A stretch of DNA of 64,000 bases from Palsa-459 sp963841965 (GTDB lineage: Bacteria > Actinomycetota > Acidimicrobiia > Acidimicrobiales > RAAP-2): assembly GCA_963841965.1 (NCBI GenBank), contig CAWJES010000007.1:119383-183382 (forward strand), read 5' to 3'. Made by a program: the position numbers and the translations under genes. This document shows, piece by piece, positions 24,179 through 33,010 of the stretch. The notes below the pieces were generated by a model. That model was not told the DNA's origin. It saw only the letters and a list, made by a program, of their open reading frames with translations, and searched no databases. How positions within the stretch are numbered: position 1 is the stretch's first letter; every line of letters starts with the position of its first letter.

Positions 24179-25711
24179 CTAGTCCTTGCGCCGGGGGAAG
24201 AGCGGCTCGCCCTTCTCGACGGGGAGCCCGCCCGGATAGCCGCCCCAGCGTGCGGCATCGGGCAGCAGCTGATCCTCGGGGGCACCGGGCAGTCCGAGGC
24301 GCCTCCAGATCTCCCGCGCGGTGGCCGGCATCGCCGGCGCGACGAGGAGCGTCACGATCCGCAGTACCTCGAGGGCGTCGCCCATGACCCGGTCGACCTC
24401 CCTGCCCGGGTCCAGCTTCCAGGGCTCCTCGGCCTCGAGCGCCGCGTTGGCAGCGCCGATGAGCCGCCAGGTGGCCTCGAGTCCCCGGTTCGGCGCGAAG
24501 GATCCCCATGCCTCGGCGGCGGCATCGACCGCCTCGGCTGCGATCGCGGCGAGGGGGCTGTCGGGGTCCGGAGCGGGACCGATCGCGGCGCACTTGGATC
24601 CCACCACCGTCGCCACTCGCGCGACCAGGTTGCCCAGGTTGTTCGCGAGGTCCGAGTTGTACCGCGAGGTCAGGCCCTCGAGCGAGAACTCGCCGTCCGA
24701 ACCCAGCGAGGTGTCCCGCAGGAGGTGGTAGCGGACGGCGTCGACGCCGTACTGGGCGGTGAGCGACGCGGGCGTGATGTCGGTCAGCCTGATCGGGGTG
24801 TCCGAGTCCGGGGCCATCGTCTTGCCGAGCTTCTGACCGCCGATGAGCAGCCAGCCGTGCACCTGGACGTGGGCCGGCGGGTCGATGCCGGCCGCCATGC
24901 ACATCGCCGGCCACCAGACGCAGTGGAACCGGAGGATCTCCTTGCCGACGAGGTGGTGCACCGCCGGCCACCAGGTGGCGACCTCGTCGTCGTCCCGGCC
25001 GTACCCGATGGCGGTCAGGTAGTTGATGAGCGCGTCGTACCAGACGTAGAAGACCTGGCTCGGATCCCACGGCACCTCGATGCCCCAGCTGATCGACGAC
25101 CGGGTGATCGAGATGTCGCGCAGCCCGCCGCGGATGAACGCGAGCGCCTCGTTGCGCTTCGTGTCGGGGCGCACCGCCTCGGGGAACTGGTCGTACCACT
25201 CGAGGAGCCGATCCTCGAAGTCGCTCAGCTTGAAGAACCAGTTCTCCTCGGACATGTGCACCACGGGCCTGCCGTGCAGGGGGCAGTTCCCGTCCACCAG
25301 CTCGTCCTCGGTGTAGTAGTCCTCGCAACTGACGCAGTAGAGCCCGGTGTAGGTCCCCTTGTAGATGTAGCCGTTCTCATAGACCTTGGAGAGGAAAGCC
25401 TGCACCGTCTGGGTGTGCCGTGGCTCGGTCGTCCGGATGAAGTCGTCGTACGCGATGTCGAGGTTCTCCCACGCATCGAGGAAGCGGGCCGAGGTCCGGT
25501 CGGTCCACTCCTTGGGGGTCACCCCGTGGGCCTCCGCAGCCTCGGCCACCTTCGTGCCGTGCTCGTCGGTCCCTGTGAGGAACTTGGTCTCGTCGCCGAC
25601 CGCCCGGTGCCAGCGCGCGACGGCGTCCGCGTTCACGGTGCAGTAGGCCGTGCCGAGGTGCGGCGCGTCGGTCACGTAGTAGATCGGGGTCGTCAGGTAG
25701 AAGCGAGCCAC
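24179..25711 (-). CDS. metG: methionyl-tRNA synthetase
   Basis: A 510-residue class I synthetase. HIGH-type motif: PIYYVTDAPHLGTAY. Then FLTGTDEHGTKVAEAA, a zinc knuckle with CVSC...NCPLH (about 126-146), and WLLIGGQKLGKTMAP, where KLGKT stands for the usual KMSKS. The anticodon-binding helical domain follows; no C-terminal tRNA-binding (EMAP) domain. The GTG start is 6 nt after a TACGCT box (25718-25723), so metG has its own leaderless promoter as well as read-through from rsmI. Confidence 0.96.
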   Translation of the reverse strand: MARFYLTTPIYYVTDAPHLGTAYCTVNADAVARWHRAVGDETKFLTGTDEHGTKVAEAAEAHGVTPKEWTDRTSARFLDAWENLDIAYDDFIRTTEPRHTQTVQAFLSKVYENGYIYKGTYTGLYCVSCEDYYTEDELVDGNCPLHGRPVVHMSEENWFFKLSDFEDRLLEWYDQFPEAVRPDTKRNEALAFIRGGLRDISITRSSISWGIEVPWDPSQVFYVWYDALINYLTAIGYGRDDDEVATWWPAVHHLVGKEILRFHCVWWPAMCMAAGIDPPAHVQVHGWLLIGGQKLGKTMAPDSDTPIRLTDITPASLTAQYGVDAVRYHLLRDTSLGSDGEFSLEGLTSRYNSDLANNLGNLVARVATVVGSKCAAIGPAPDPDSPLAAIAAEAVDAAAEAWGSFAPNRGLEATWRLIGAANAALEAEEPWKLDPGREVDRVMGDALEVLRIVTLLVAPAMPATAREIWRRLGLPGAPEDQLLPDAARWGGYPGGLPVEKGEPLFPRRKD

Positions 25712-25717
25712 CGCCGC

Positions 25718-25723
25718 AGCGTA
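25718..25723 (-). promoter_or_regulatory. -10 box, leaderless promoter of metG
   Basis: TACGCT on the minus strand is 6 nt before the GTG at 25711, inside the 18-bp rsmI-metG gap. Confidence 0.55.
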
Positions 25724-25729
25724 CCGGCG

Positions 25730-26575
25730 CTACTGCACGTCCTCGGGCGCGAGCCGCAGCGCCGCCTCGTACGCGCGCCGTCGCGACACGCCGAGTGTCG
25801 CCGAGACGGCGAGTGCGGTGTCGCGGATCGTGGCGCCCGTGTCGAGCTCATTGGCAACCGCGCGGGCCACGGCGTCGTCGTCGACCTGTCGCAGCGACGC
25901 ACCGGCGACCACGAGGACGATCTCGCCCTTCGGCTCCGGCGCGTTCGCGTAGAGCGCCGCCAGCTCCGCCAGCGACCCGCGACGCACCTCCTCGTGGCGC
26001 TTGGTCAGCTCACGGCACACCGCGGCGGCGCGGTCGCCGAGCGCCTCGTGGAGCTCCGCCAGGGTCGAGGCGAGCCTGGGGGCCGACTCGAAGAGCACGG
26101 TCGTCCGTGACTCGTCGCGGAGGGCCTCGAGCCTCCGGGCCCGGTCTTTGCCCTTCCGGGGCAGGAAGCCCTCCATGCAGAACCGGTCCATCGGGAGCCC
26201 CGACACGACGAGCGCGGTGATGGCGGCGGACGGGCCGGGGACGCTCGTCACGGCGAGACCGTGGGCGAGGACGGCGGCGACCAGACGATCCCCGGGGTCC
26301 GACACCCCCGGTGTCCCCGCATCGGTGACGTAGGCGACGCGGGCGCCCGCGGCCACACGGTCCGCGACCCACTCGGCCTTGGAGGCCTCGTTGTGGGCGT
26401 GGAGGCTGACGAGCCGGCCGGCAGCGGGGATCCCCGTCGCGGACAGCAGGACTCTCGTGCGTCTGGTGTCCTCGCAGCAGATCACGTCGGCTGTCGCGAG
26501 CACGCGCTTGGCCCGGTCCGAGAGGTCGTCGAGGTTGCCGATCGGTGTCGCCACGATGAGGAGCTCGCCCGTCAT
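25730..26575 (-). CDS. rsmI: 16S rRNA (cytidine1402-2'-O)-methyltransferase
   Basis: A 281-residue tetrapyrrole-methylase-fold enzyme that 2'-O-methylates C1402 of 16S rRNA. Motifs: LLIVATPIGNLDDLSDRA, VICCEDTRRTRVLL, VAYVTDAGTPGVSDPG, SVPGPSAAITALVVSGLP and FLPRKGKDRARRLEAL. The ATG overlaps the DUF192-like stop (ATGA) and fits the family start; an upstream extension would run over that gene. It is cotranscribed with metG and tatD. Confidence 0.95.
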   Translation of the reverse strand: MTGELLIVATPIGNLDDLSDRAKRVLATADVICCEDTRRTRVLLSATGIPAAGRLVSLHAHNEASKAEWVADRVAAGARVAYVTDAGTPGVSDPGDRLVAAVLAHGLAVTSVPGPSAAITALVVSGLPMDRFCMEGFLPRKGKDRARRLEALRDESRTTVLFESAPRLASTLAELHEALGDRAAAVCRELTKRHEEVRRGSLAELAALYANAPEPKGEIVLVVAGASLRQVDDDAVARAVANELDTGATIRDTALAVSATLGVSRRRAYEAALRLAPEDVQ

Positions 26576-26889
26576 GGGAGCCAGCGCAGCTCGATGCGGG
26601 TCCCCTCGGTGATCTCGAAGCGGCCCGCCTCGCCGTGGGCGATGACGACCACCGTGCCGGGTCTGAGCATCACGAGGGGCCGGCTCCGCGCCGAGTGGAC
26701 CGCGCACGCTGCGCCGTCCTTCAGGCGGATCACGTCCAACGGGCCCCGAAGGGCGACGGGCGCGCTCAGGACCGCGGCGAGTTCGCCGCGCTTCGCGGCG
26801 CTGATTGCGCGGTGCCTCGGCAGCGGCGTCGAGACGCGCTGGGCAGAGGCGACCGCCTCGCCGCCTGCGAGCAGCCAACCCGATTCCAT
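26572..26889 (-). CDS. DUF192-like small protein
   Basis: About 105 residues from the ATG at 26889 (GGGGAGGG ribosome-binding site); a GTG at 26907 is possible. The layout resembles DUF192: GWLLAGGEAVASAQ at the start, LDVIRLKDGAACAVHSARSR in the middle and a VVVIAHGEAGRFEITEGTRIEL C-terminal barrel strand pattern. DUF192 function is unclear. There is no signal peptide. Its close coupling to rsmI points to a housekeeping operon. Confidence 0.7.
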   Translation of the reverse strand: MESGWLLAGGEAVASAQRVSTPLPRHRAISAAKRGELAAVLSAPVALRGPLDVIRLKDGAACAVHSARSRPLVMLRPGTVVVIAHGEAGRFEITEGTRIELRWLP

Positions 26890-26943
26890 CGGCCCTCCCC
26901 GTGGCACCGGAGCGGTGCGGTAATCATGAAACTACTCGGGCAC

Positions 26944-26949
26944 TACGCT
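26944..26949 (+). promoter_or_regulatory. -10 box of the bL37 gene
   Basis: TACGCT is followed by 7 nt and the ATG at 26957; leaderless. Confidence 0.55.
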
Positions 26950-26956
26950 CGTACCC

Positions 26957-27040
26957 ATGTCCAAGCGCACCGTCAAGAGGAAACTTCGATCGAAGAAGAA
27001 GGCAAACCACGGCAAGAAGCCGAACTGCGGCCGCGGCTAG
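26957..27040 (+). CDS. 50S ribosomal protein bL37
   Basis: A 27-residue basic peptide, MSKRTVKRKLRSKKKANHGK followed by KPNCGRG. The KKKANHGKKPN ending matches bL37, the tiny actinobacterial 50S protein found in mycobacterial ribosome structures. It is a single gene with a leaderless promoter and ends 9 bp before the convergent phosphodiesterase gene. It falls below common length cut-offs. Confidence 0.88.
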   Translation: MSKRTVKRKLRSKKKANHGKKPNCGRG

Positions 27041-27048
27041 GCCCCCTC

Positions 27049-27912
27049 TCAGTTCTTCGAAACCTCCCACGCGCTTCCTGACTCCGAGAGCACGCCCGCG
27101 AGGATGCTGGGTGTGTCCGAGACGATCCCGTCCACGCCAAGGGCGACGAGCCGCCGCATCTCGGGGGCATCGTTGATCGTCCACACGTGGACGGCCACCC
27201 CGGCCCCGTGGGCCTGCTCGATCAGCGCCTCATCGAGGATCGTCAGCCCTCCGAAAGAGGCTGGGATCTGCAGTGCCACGCCCGTCGTCGCAGGCAGTTC
27301 CGCGCCCATCTTCGCGGCACGGTAGAACTCCGCGGTCTCGATCGTCGCGAGCGATGTGGCGAACTCGGGAGCCACCGCGCGGAATGCCGCCATGGCGACA
27401 TCGCTGAAGCTGGCGATGATCACGTCGTCGGTCCGGCCGTGGCTGCGCAGCTCGGCGGCCAGCAGCGCCTCGTAGGGCTCGACGTCCGGTGCGGTCTGCT
27501 TGATGTCCAGGTTGACGACGACCCCCTCGAACCGCTCGAGCACCTCGGCGAGCGTGGCGACGCCGAAGTCGTGGTCCGCCGGTGCTCGGCCCCGCACCGG
27601 ATACGCGTCGGCCCCGAGGCCCGGGCTGACGTCCGCACCGGGCGCCCACCAGTACGAGTTGTCGAGCGCTCGGAGCTCCTCCAAGGTCAGGTCGCAGATC
27701 TTGCCGGTTCCGTTCGTCGTCCTGTCGACGGTCTCGTCGTGGCAGACGACGAGTCGGCGGTCCTTCGTGGCGTGGACATCCAGCTCGATCGCCGTCGCCC
27801 CAGCCTGCAGGGCGCGCTCGATCGCGTGGAGCGTGGACGACGGCGCCTCCCAGGCACCTCCCTGGTGCGCATAGGCGATGACGCGACGGCCGAGCCACGG
27901 ATTCGCGGCCAT
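27049..27912 (-). CDS. glycerophosphodiester phosphodiesterase
   Basis: A 287-residue GDPD TIM barrel that hydrolyses glycerophosphodiesters. Seen: YAHQGGAWEAPSSTLHAI (first His; AP replaces the usual EN), the IELDVHATKDRRLVVCHDET metal/catalytic region with the second His, and VHVWTINDAPEMRRLVALGVDGIVSD at the C-terminus. The ATG at 27912 is where homology starts; a longer frame upstream is low complexity. No signal peptide, so it is probably cytoplasmic. A TACTGT box lies about 20 nt upstream. Confidence 0.9.
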   Translation of the reverse strand: MAANPWLGRRVIAYAHQGGAWEAPSSTLHAIERALQAGATAIELDVHATKDRRLVVCHDETVDRTTNGTGKICDLTLEELRALDNSYWWAPGADVSPGLGADAYPVRGRAPADHDFGVATLAEVLERFEGVVVNLDIKQTAPDVEPYEALLAAELRSHGRTDDVIIASFSDVAMAAFRAVAPEFATSLATIETAEFYRAAKMGAELPATTGVALQIPASFGGLTILDEALIEQAHGAGVAVHVWTINDAPEMRRLVALGVDGIVSDTPSILAGVLSESGSAWEVSKN

Positions 27913-28024
27913 CAGTGTTCCGATCCCACAGGGACAGTATGGGCGCATCCGCCGAGTGGCGTCCCTGGCGCGCATGGTGGCCGGCGCGGTCCCGCCTTGA
28001 CGCCGAGCCGCACCGACCACCGGT

Positions 28025-28396
28025 TCACCGCTTCCACCGCTTCGGTTCGTCCTCCTCTGCGAGGCGCGCCAGGTGGTCGTTGTAGGCGGCCAGCGCCGGG
28101 TCCTCGTCCTCGGGACGGCGCTTGGCGGCCTGCGCCGCTGCACGCATCCGCTCCTCGTGTGAACGGCGCTGGGCCTTCTCCTCCTCGGTGACCGGCTCCA
28201 TGTGCAGCAGCGCCCACCAGCCCATCACGCCGACGACGGCGAAGAGGGGCCACTCGACGGCGTACATGAAGCTCAGCTGGTTCCCTTGGAACGCGCGGCC
28301 GACCTGCCAGTACATCGCGGCGAGGCAGCCGGTGACCCAGATCAGGAGCGCGACGTGCAGGAGGAGGCTCGTGGGCGAGAACCATCGTGAGCGCAC
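28025..28396 (-). CDS. small two-helix membrane protein next to ctaG
   Basis: 123 residues: transmembrane helices at about 9-29 (SLLLHVALLIWVTGCLAAMY) and 44-64 (VEWPLFAVVGVMGWWALLHM), then a charged, helical cytoplasmic tail rich in Glu, Arg and Ala. I recall similar proteins near terminal-oxidase assembly genes in actinobacteria, but no function is established. It is divergent from ctaG across 73 bp, and each gene has its own -10 box. The GTG start is leaderless (TAGGAT, then 6 nt). Confidence 0.75.
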   Translation of the reverse strand: MRSRWFSPTSLLLHVALLIWVTGCLAAMYWQVGRAFQGNQLSFMYAVEWPLFAVVGVMGWWALLHMEPVTEEEKAQRRSHEERMRAAAQAAKRRPEDEDPALAAYNDHLARLAEEDEPKRWKR

Positions 28397-28402
28397 TGGT
28401 CA

Positions 28403-28408
28403 ATCCTA
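28403..28408 (-). promoter_or_regulatory. -10 box of the two-helix membrane protein
   Basis: TAGGAT on the minus strand, 6 nt before the GTG at 28396; leaderless. Confidence 0.5.
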
Positions 28409-28457
28409 CGTTCCCCATGTGGGCGGTTCCCCCGCCATCTCGGTCGTGGAACGCGTC

Positions 28458-28463
28458 TAGCGT
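28458..28463 (+). promoter_or_regulatory. -10 box of ctaG
   Basis: TAGCGT, 6 nt before the GTG at 28470; leaderless and divergent from the promoter at 28403. Confidence 0.55.
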
Positions 28464-28469
28464 GGGCGC

Positions 28470-29387
28470 GTGCCTGGGATGAACATGGGCCCGCTGCCCC
28501 CGCCTTTCCGCTGGACCCACCTGTGGCAGTGGAACCTCGGATGGCTCCCCAACATCCTGCTGCTCGGCGCTCTCACGGCGTACCTGCTCGGCGTGCGGAG
28601 GGTGCCGTACTGGTCACGGTGGAGGACGCTCTCGTTCGTCCTCGGCATCCTCGTCACCTTCATCGCGACCCAGTCGGTGCTCGGCGTGTACGACATGGTC
28701 CTCTTCAGCGTCCACATGGTGCAGCACCTCTTCCTGATCATGATCGCGGCACCCCTCTTCGCCCTCGCGGCACCCCTGGACCTCGCGTCCGCGTCGCTGC
28801 GCGGGCGACCCAAGGCCGTCGTGGACGGCTTCATCGACGGTCCCGTCGGCGGGGTCGTGCTCAGCCCGGTCTTCGGCTTCGTCGCCTACGCGGTCTTCAT
28901 CCCCCTCACCCACCTCACGGGGCTGATGAACCTGATGATGAGCCACCTGTGGATCCACCACCTCGAGCAGATCGGCTTCCTCGTCGTCGGCTACCTCTTC
29001 TTTCGCAATGTGTTCGGGCTCGAGCGTGGTCCGCATCCGCTGCACCCGGGCCTGCGCCTCGTCTATCTCATGGCGGCCGTCCCGGTGGACACCTTCACGG
29101 GGCTCGCCCTCGTCATGTCATCGCACAACCCCTATCCGATCTATGACACGCTCCACCGCCCTTGGGGGCCAACGGTCCTCCAGGACATCAAGATGGGCGG
29201 CGCGATCATGTGGATCGGCGGGGACGCCCTGATGCTCCTCGCGATGATCCCGGTCACGATCCTGTGGGTCCGCTACGAGGACCGTCAGACCAAGAAGATC
29301 GACGCCGAGCTCGACGCCGAGGACACGCTGGCGTTGGAGGACGGCCGGATGGCGGCGTACATCCGCAGCATCCAGCCCCGGGGCTAG
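28470..29387 (+). CDS. ctaG: CtaG (caa3-type) cytochrome c oxidase assembly protein
   Basis: A 305-residue polytopic protein with about seven transmembrane helices. It shows the caa3_CtaG pattern: RWTHLWQWNLGWLPNILLL at the start, FSVHMVQHLFLIMIAAPLFAL, LMMSHLWIHHLEQIGFLVVG and PIYDTLHRPWGPTVLQD with MGGAIMWIGGD. The conserved His residues may bind copper or haem. It supports CuA or haem-copper oxidase assembly; no oxidase genes are in the window. The 3' end overlaps the convergent pfkB gene by 4 bp (CTAG). Confidence 0.92.
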   Translation: MPGMNMGPLPPPFRWTHLWQWNLGWLPNILLLGALTAYLLGVRRVPYWSRWRTLSFVLGILVTFIATQSVLGVYDMVLFSVHMVQHLFLIMIAAPLFALAAPLDLASASLRGRPKAVVDGFIDGPVGGVVLSPVFGFVAYAVFIPLTHLTGLMNLMMSHLWIHHLEQIGFLVVGYLFFRNVFGLERGPHPLHPGLRLVYLMAAVPVDTFTGLALVMSSHNPYPIYDTLHRPWGPTVLQDIKMGGAIMWIGGDALMLLAMIPVTILWVRYEDRQTKKIDAELDAEDTLALEDGRMAAYIRSIQPRG

Positions 29388-30418
29388 AGCAGGCCCTCGG
29401 CGAGCGCCAGCTCCTGGAGGTCGGCCACGGGCCGGGCTCCCAGGTGCACGATGACCTCGGCCGCGCAGAGTGATCCGAGTTCGGCCGCCTCCACGGGATC
29501 GCCGCCGCGGGCGAGGGCGAACAGGAACCCGGCGGCGAACAGGTCGCCCGCGCCGTTCGCGTCCACGACCGTCTCGACCTCGCACGCCGGGACGATCACG
29601 ACGCCCGACGGTGAGACGACCGCGACGCCCCGGGGTCCGAGCGTGATCGCAGAGAGGACCCCGATCTCCTCGAAGGCCTCGATCGCCGCGTCCAGCTTGT
29701 CGACGCGGAAGAGCGCGCACGCCTCCGTCTCGTTCGCGAAGACGACATCCACGTCGGTTGTCAGCAGCTCGAGGAAGTCCCGCCGGTGGCGCTCGACGCA
29801 GAACGAGTCCGACAGCGAGAGCGCGACCGAGCCCTCCGAGGCGTGGGTCAGCCGCACGGCGTCGCGGATCGCCTGCTTCGCGGGCGGGAGGTCGAACAGG
29901 TAGCCCTCGAGGTAGGTGATCGACGTCCGCGAGAACAAGTGGCCCGAGAGGTCCCCCGGCACGAGCGAGTTCGCGACGCCGAGGTGCGTGGCCATGGTCC
30001 GCTGGGCGTCCGGGGTGACGAGCACGTGGCAGCGACCGGTCGCCCCGTGGGAGCTCGGCGCGACGGCGAGGTCCAGCTCGACGTCGAGCGCGGAGAGGTC
30101 GTGGCTGAACACGCTGCCGAACTGGTCGTCCGCCACCTTGCCCGCGTAGCCCGCGAGCCCGCCGAGCGACGCGATCCCCGCGATCGTGTTCGCGGCCGAC
30201 CCGCCCGAGACCTCGAGGGCCGGCCCCATGGCGCCATAGATGATCTCGGCCCGGTCGAGGTCGATCAGGGTCATCGCGCTCTTCGTGAGGTCCAGGCGCT
30301 CGATGAGCTCCTCATCGGCGTTCACGATGACGTCCACGAGCGCGTTGCCGATACCCACGACGTCGAGGCGGGGAGGCTCTGGGCGCGACGTGATCTCGAC
30401 GATGGTGGTCACTTCCAC
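29384..30418 (-). CDS. PfkB-family carbohydrate/adenosine kinase
   Basis: A 344-residue ribokinase-fold enzyme. Seen: LDVVGIGNALVDVIV, the GGSAANTIAGIASLGG N-terminal motif (about 72-87), and the anion hole/catalytic base motif TVVDANGAGDLFAAGFLFAL near residue 292. Members phosphorylate adenosine, fructose or ribose; the NALVDV opening and AANT segment are closest to bacterial adenosine kinases, but the substrate is inferred. The GTG start is leaderless (TACCCT at 30425-30430). Confidence 0.9.
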   Translation of the reverse strand: MEVTTIVEITSRPEPPRLDVVGIGNALVDVIVNADEELIERLDLTKSAMTLIDLDRAEIIYGAMGPALEVSGGSAANTIAGIASLGGLAGYAGKVADDQFGSVFSHDLSALDVELDLAVAPSSHGATGRCHVLVTPDAQRTMATHLGVANSLVPGDLSGHLFSRTSITYLEGYLFDLPPAKQAIRDAVRLTHASEGSVALSLSDSFCVERHRRDFLELLTTDVDVVFANETEACALFRVDKLDAAIEAFEEIGVLSAITLGPRGVAVVSPSGVVIVPACEVETVVDANGAGDLFAAGFLFALARGGDPVEAAELGSLCAAEVIVHLGARPVADLQELALAEGLL

Positions 30419-30424
30419 GGCGCA

Positions 30425-30430
30425 AGGGTA
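30425..30430 (-). promoter_or_regulatory. -10 box of the PfkB kinase gene
   Basis: TACCCT on the minus strand, 6 nt before the GTG at 30418, back to back with the aminopeptidase promoter 7 bp away. Confidence 0.5.
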
Positions 30431-30437
30431 GAGGGTT

Positions 30438-30443
30438 TAGGGT
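30438..30443 (+). promoter_or_regulatory. -10 box of the first aminopeptidase gene
   Basis: TAGGGT, 7 nt before the ATG at 30451; leaderless. Confidence 0.55.
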
Positions 30444-30450
30444 GCCGCCC

Positions 30451-32969
30451 ATGACTGACGAGGCGCGGACCGACTATCGGCTCCCGAAAACCGTTGTTCC
30501 CTCGGCCTACCGGCTCCGGATCGAGCCCGATCTGGGGGCCCTGACATTCGCCGGAACCGTCGAGATCGACGTCGAGATCGGCTCAGCCACGAGCGAGATC
30601 GTGCTGAACGCGATCGAGCTCGACGTGGGCGAGGGGCATGTCGCGCTGCCTGATGGCGAGCTGCGGGTGGCTGAGCTGTCGTTCGATCCGGAACGCGAGC
30701 GCATGACCATGGCCCTCGACCGCGAGCTCGACGCCGGGCCGGCCGTCCTCGTGCTCCGCTTCGCCGGCATCCTCAACGACCGCCTGGTCGGCTTCTACCG
30801 CTCGACCTTCACCGATGCCGACGGCCGCGAGCGCACGATCGCGACGAGCCAGCTCGCGCTCACCGAGGCGAGGCGGGTGTTCCCCTGCTTCGACGAGCCC
30901 GCGTGCAAGGCAACCTTCTCGGTCACGATGGTCGTCCCTGACGGCCTGCCCGCGTACTCGAACTCCCCGATCGATTCCGAGACGCTCCTGGCCGACGGCC
31001 GGCGCGAGGTCACATTCAAGACCACGATGACGATGTCCTCGTACCTCGTCGCCCTCGTGGTCGGCCCGCTCGAGGCGACCGAGGTCGTCGACGTCGACGG
31101 CGTGCCCCTGTCCGTGGTCTGCACCCCCGGAAAGGCCCATCTCGCGCGGTTCGCGCTCGAAATCGGTGCCTTCTCGCTGCGCTTCTTCTCGGACTACTTC
31201 GACATCGCCTACCCCGGCGAGAAGCTCGACCTCGTCGGCGTCCCGGACTTCGCCTACGGCGCGATGGAGAACGTCGGCTGCATCATCTTCCGAGAGACGC
31301 TCCTCCTCGTCGACGAGTCGTCCGCGTCGAGGGGCGAGCTCGAGCGGGTCGCCGCGGTCGTCGCGCACGAGGTCGCGCACCAGTGGTTCGGGAACCTCGT
31401 GACCATGGAGTGGTGGGAGGGCTTCTGGTTGAACGAGGCATTCGCGACGTTCCTGATGTACCTCTGCGTCGACGCGTTCCGGCCCGGATGGCGCACGTGG
31501 GACCGGTTCTCCGAGCAGCGCGAGCTCGGCCTCGCGATCGACGGCCTGCACACAACCAGGCCGATCGAGTTCGAGGTCCGCTCCCCGCCGAGGCGACGGC
31601 CATGGCCGATGCCATCACGTACCAGAAGGGCGGGTCGGTGCTGCGAATGCTCGAGCAGTATCTCGGCCCCGAGACCTACCGCGACGCCATCCGCACGTAC
31701 CTGCGCACGCACGCCTACGCGAACACCGTGACGGCGGACCTCTGGGCTGCGCTCGAGAGCGGATCCGGCCAGCCCGTGGGCGAGATCATGGACACCTGGA
31801 TCCACCAGGGCGGCCATCCCGTGGTGTCGGTCAGCGGCGGCGCCATCTCGCAGAAGCCGTTCATGTTCTCCCCTCCAGACGGTCCCTCGGCGATCGGCAG
31901 CCATTGGCTCGTGCCGGTCCTCTCGAGGCCCATCGGCTCGACGGTGCTCACGCGCCAGCTCCTCGGCGACGCTCCCCAGCCGCTCTCGATCGAGGGACCG
32001 GCCGTCGTCAACGCCGGCGGCACCGGCGTCTACAGGACGAGCTACGGATCCAGCGAGCTCGCGGTGATCGCAGGCTCGCTCGGGTCGCTCACCGATCTCG
32101 AGCTGACGGGCCTCCTCGGCGACACCTGGGCCCTGGCGCAGGCCGGCGAGCGATCCATCGGCGACCTGCTGACCCTCGCCTCGGGGCTCGGCACCCGGAT
32201 CGAGCCCTCGGCCTGGCGGGTGATGGAGCTGGCGCTCTCGTTCCTCTCGAGGGTCGTCGACGATCAGCAGCGACCGGTGCTCGCTGCGAGGGCCTGCAGA
32301 CTGCTCGCACCGGCATTCGCGCACCTCGGATGGGAGGAGGCGGACGGGGACGACGAGCGAGCCCAGCAGGTCCGAGCAGTCCTGATCCGCTCGCTCGGCA
32401 CCGTCGGGCAGGACGAGGCGGTGCGTGCCGAGTCGGTGCGCCGCTTCGAGGCGGGCGCACTCGACGGGGACCTCGCCGATGCGATCGTCTCGGTGGTCGC
32501 GTCGCTCGACCGTCCCGGTGACCGCGACGAGATGATTCGGCGGTACCGCGATGCGAGGGACCCCCAGACCGAGCAGCGCTATCAGGTCGGCATCGTGTCG
32601 ATCGCCGATGCGGACCTCGCCGCACAGACGTTTCGCGAGCTCTTCGATCTCTTCAGGACGGCGGACGCCCCTTACCTGCTCGCGACGCTCGTCTCGAACC
32701 GGGTCGGCGGGAGGTCGGCCTGGGAGCAGCTCGCCGCCACGTGGGACGAGACGCTCGCGAAGGTCCCGCCGCTGATGCAGTTCACCCTCGGTGCGGGGAT
32801 CCCGGGGTTCGTGGGCGATCCGGCATTCGCCGAGCGGGTCGCCGACTTCCATCGGACGCACCCCGTGGAGACGGGCCAGTCGAGGATCGACCAGGCGATC
32901 GAGCGGATGCTCACCGGTGCCCGGTTCGCGGCTCGCGAGCGGCCCCTGCTCGACGCGACACTCACCTAG
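30451..32969 (+). pseudogene. M1-family aminopeptidase (copy 1), single frameshift
   Basis: A puromycin-sensitive-type M1 aminopeptidase of about 839 residues if one base is added; the next gene has 840. The first frame carries the beta-saddle domain, the GAMEN motif (YGAMENVGC), the zinc site VAHEVAHQWFGNLV and WLNEAF. The second carries YQKGGSVLRMLEQYLGPETY and the ERAP1-like C-terminal domain. The frames switch at 31583-31590, where one base is missing between RSP and AEAT compared with copy 2. Both halves are conserved, so an assembly deletion is likely, but decay of a redundant copy is also possible. It cleaves N-terminal residues from peptides in the cytoplasm. Confidence 0.88.
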
Positions 32970-32998
32970 CCGCCTTCCGACGGCGCGGGGCCGGGGTC

Positions 32999-33004
32999 TA
33001 GGGT
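32999..33004 (+). promoter_or_regulatory. -10 box of the second aminopeptidase gene
   Basis: TAGGGT, 6 nt before the ATG at 33011, the same arrangement as copy 1. Confidence 0.55.
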
Positions 33005-33010
33005 CGTCGG

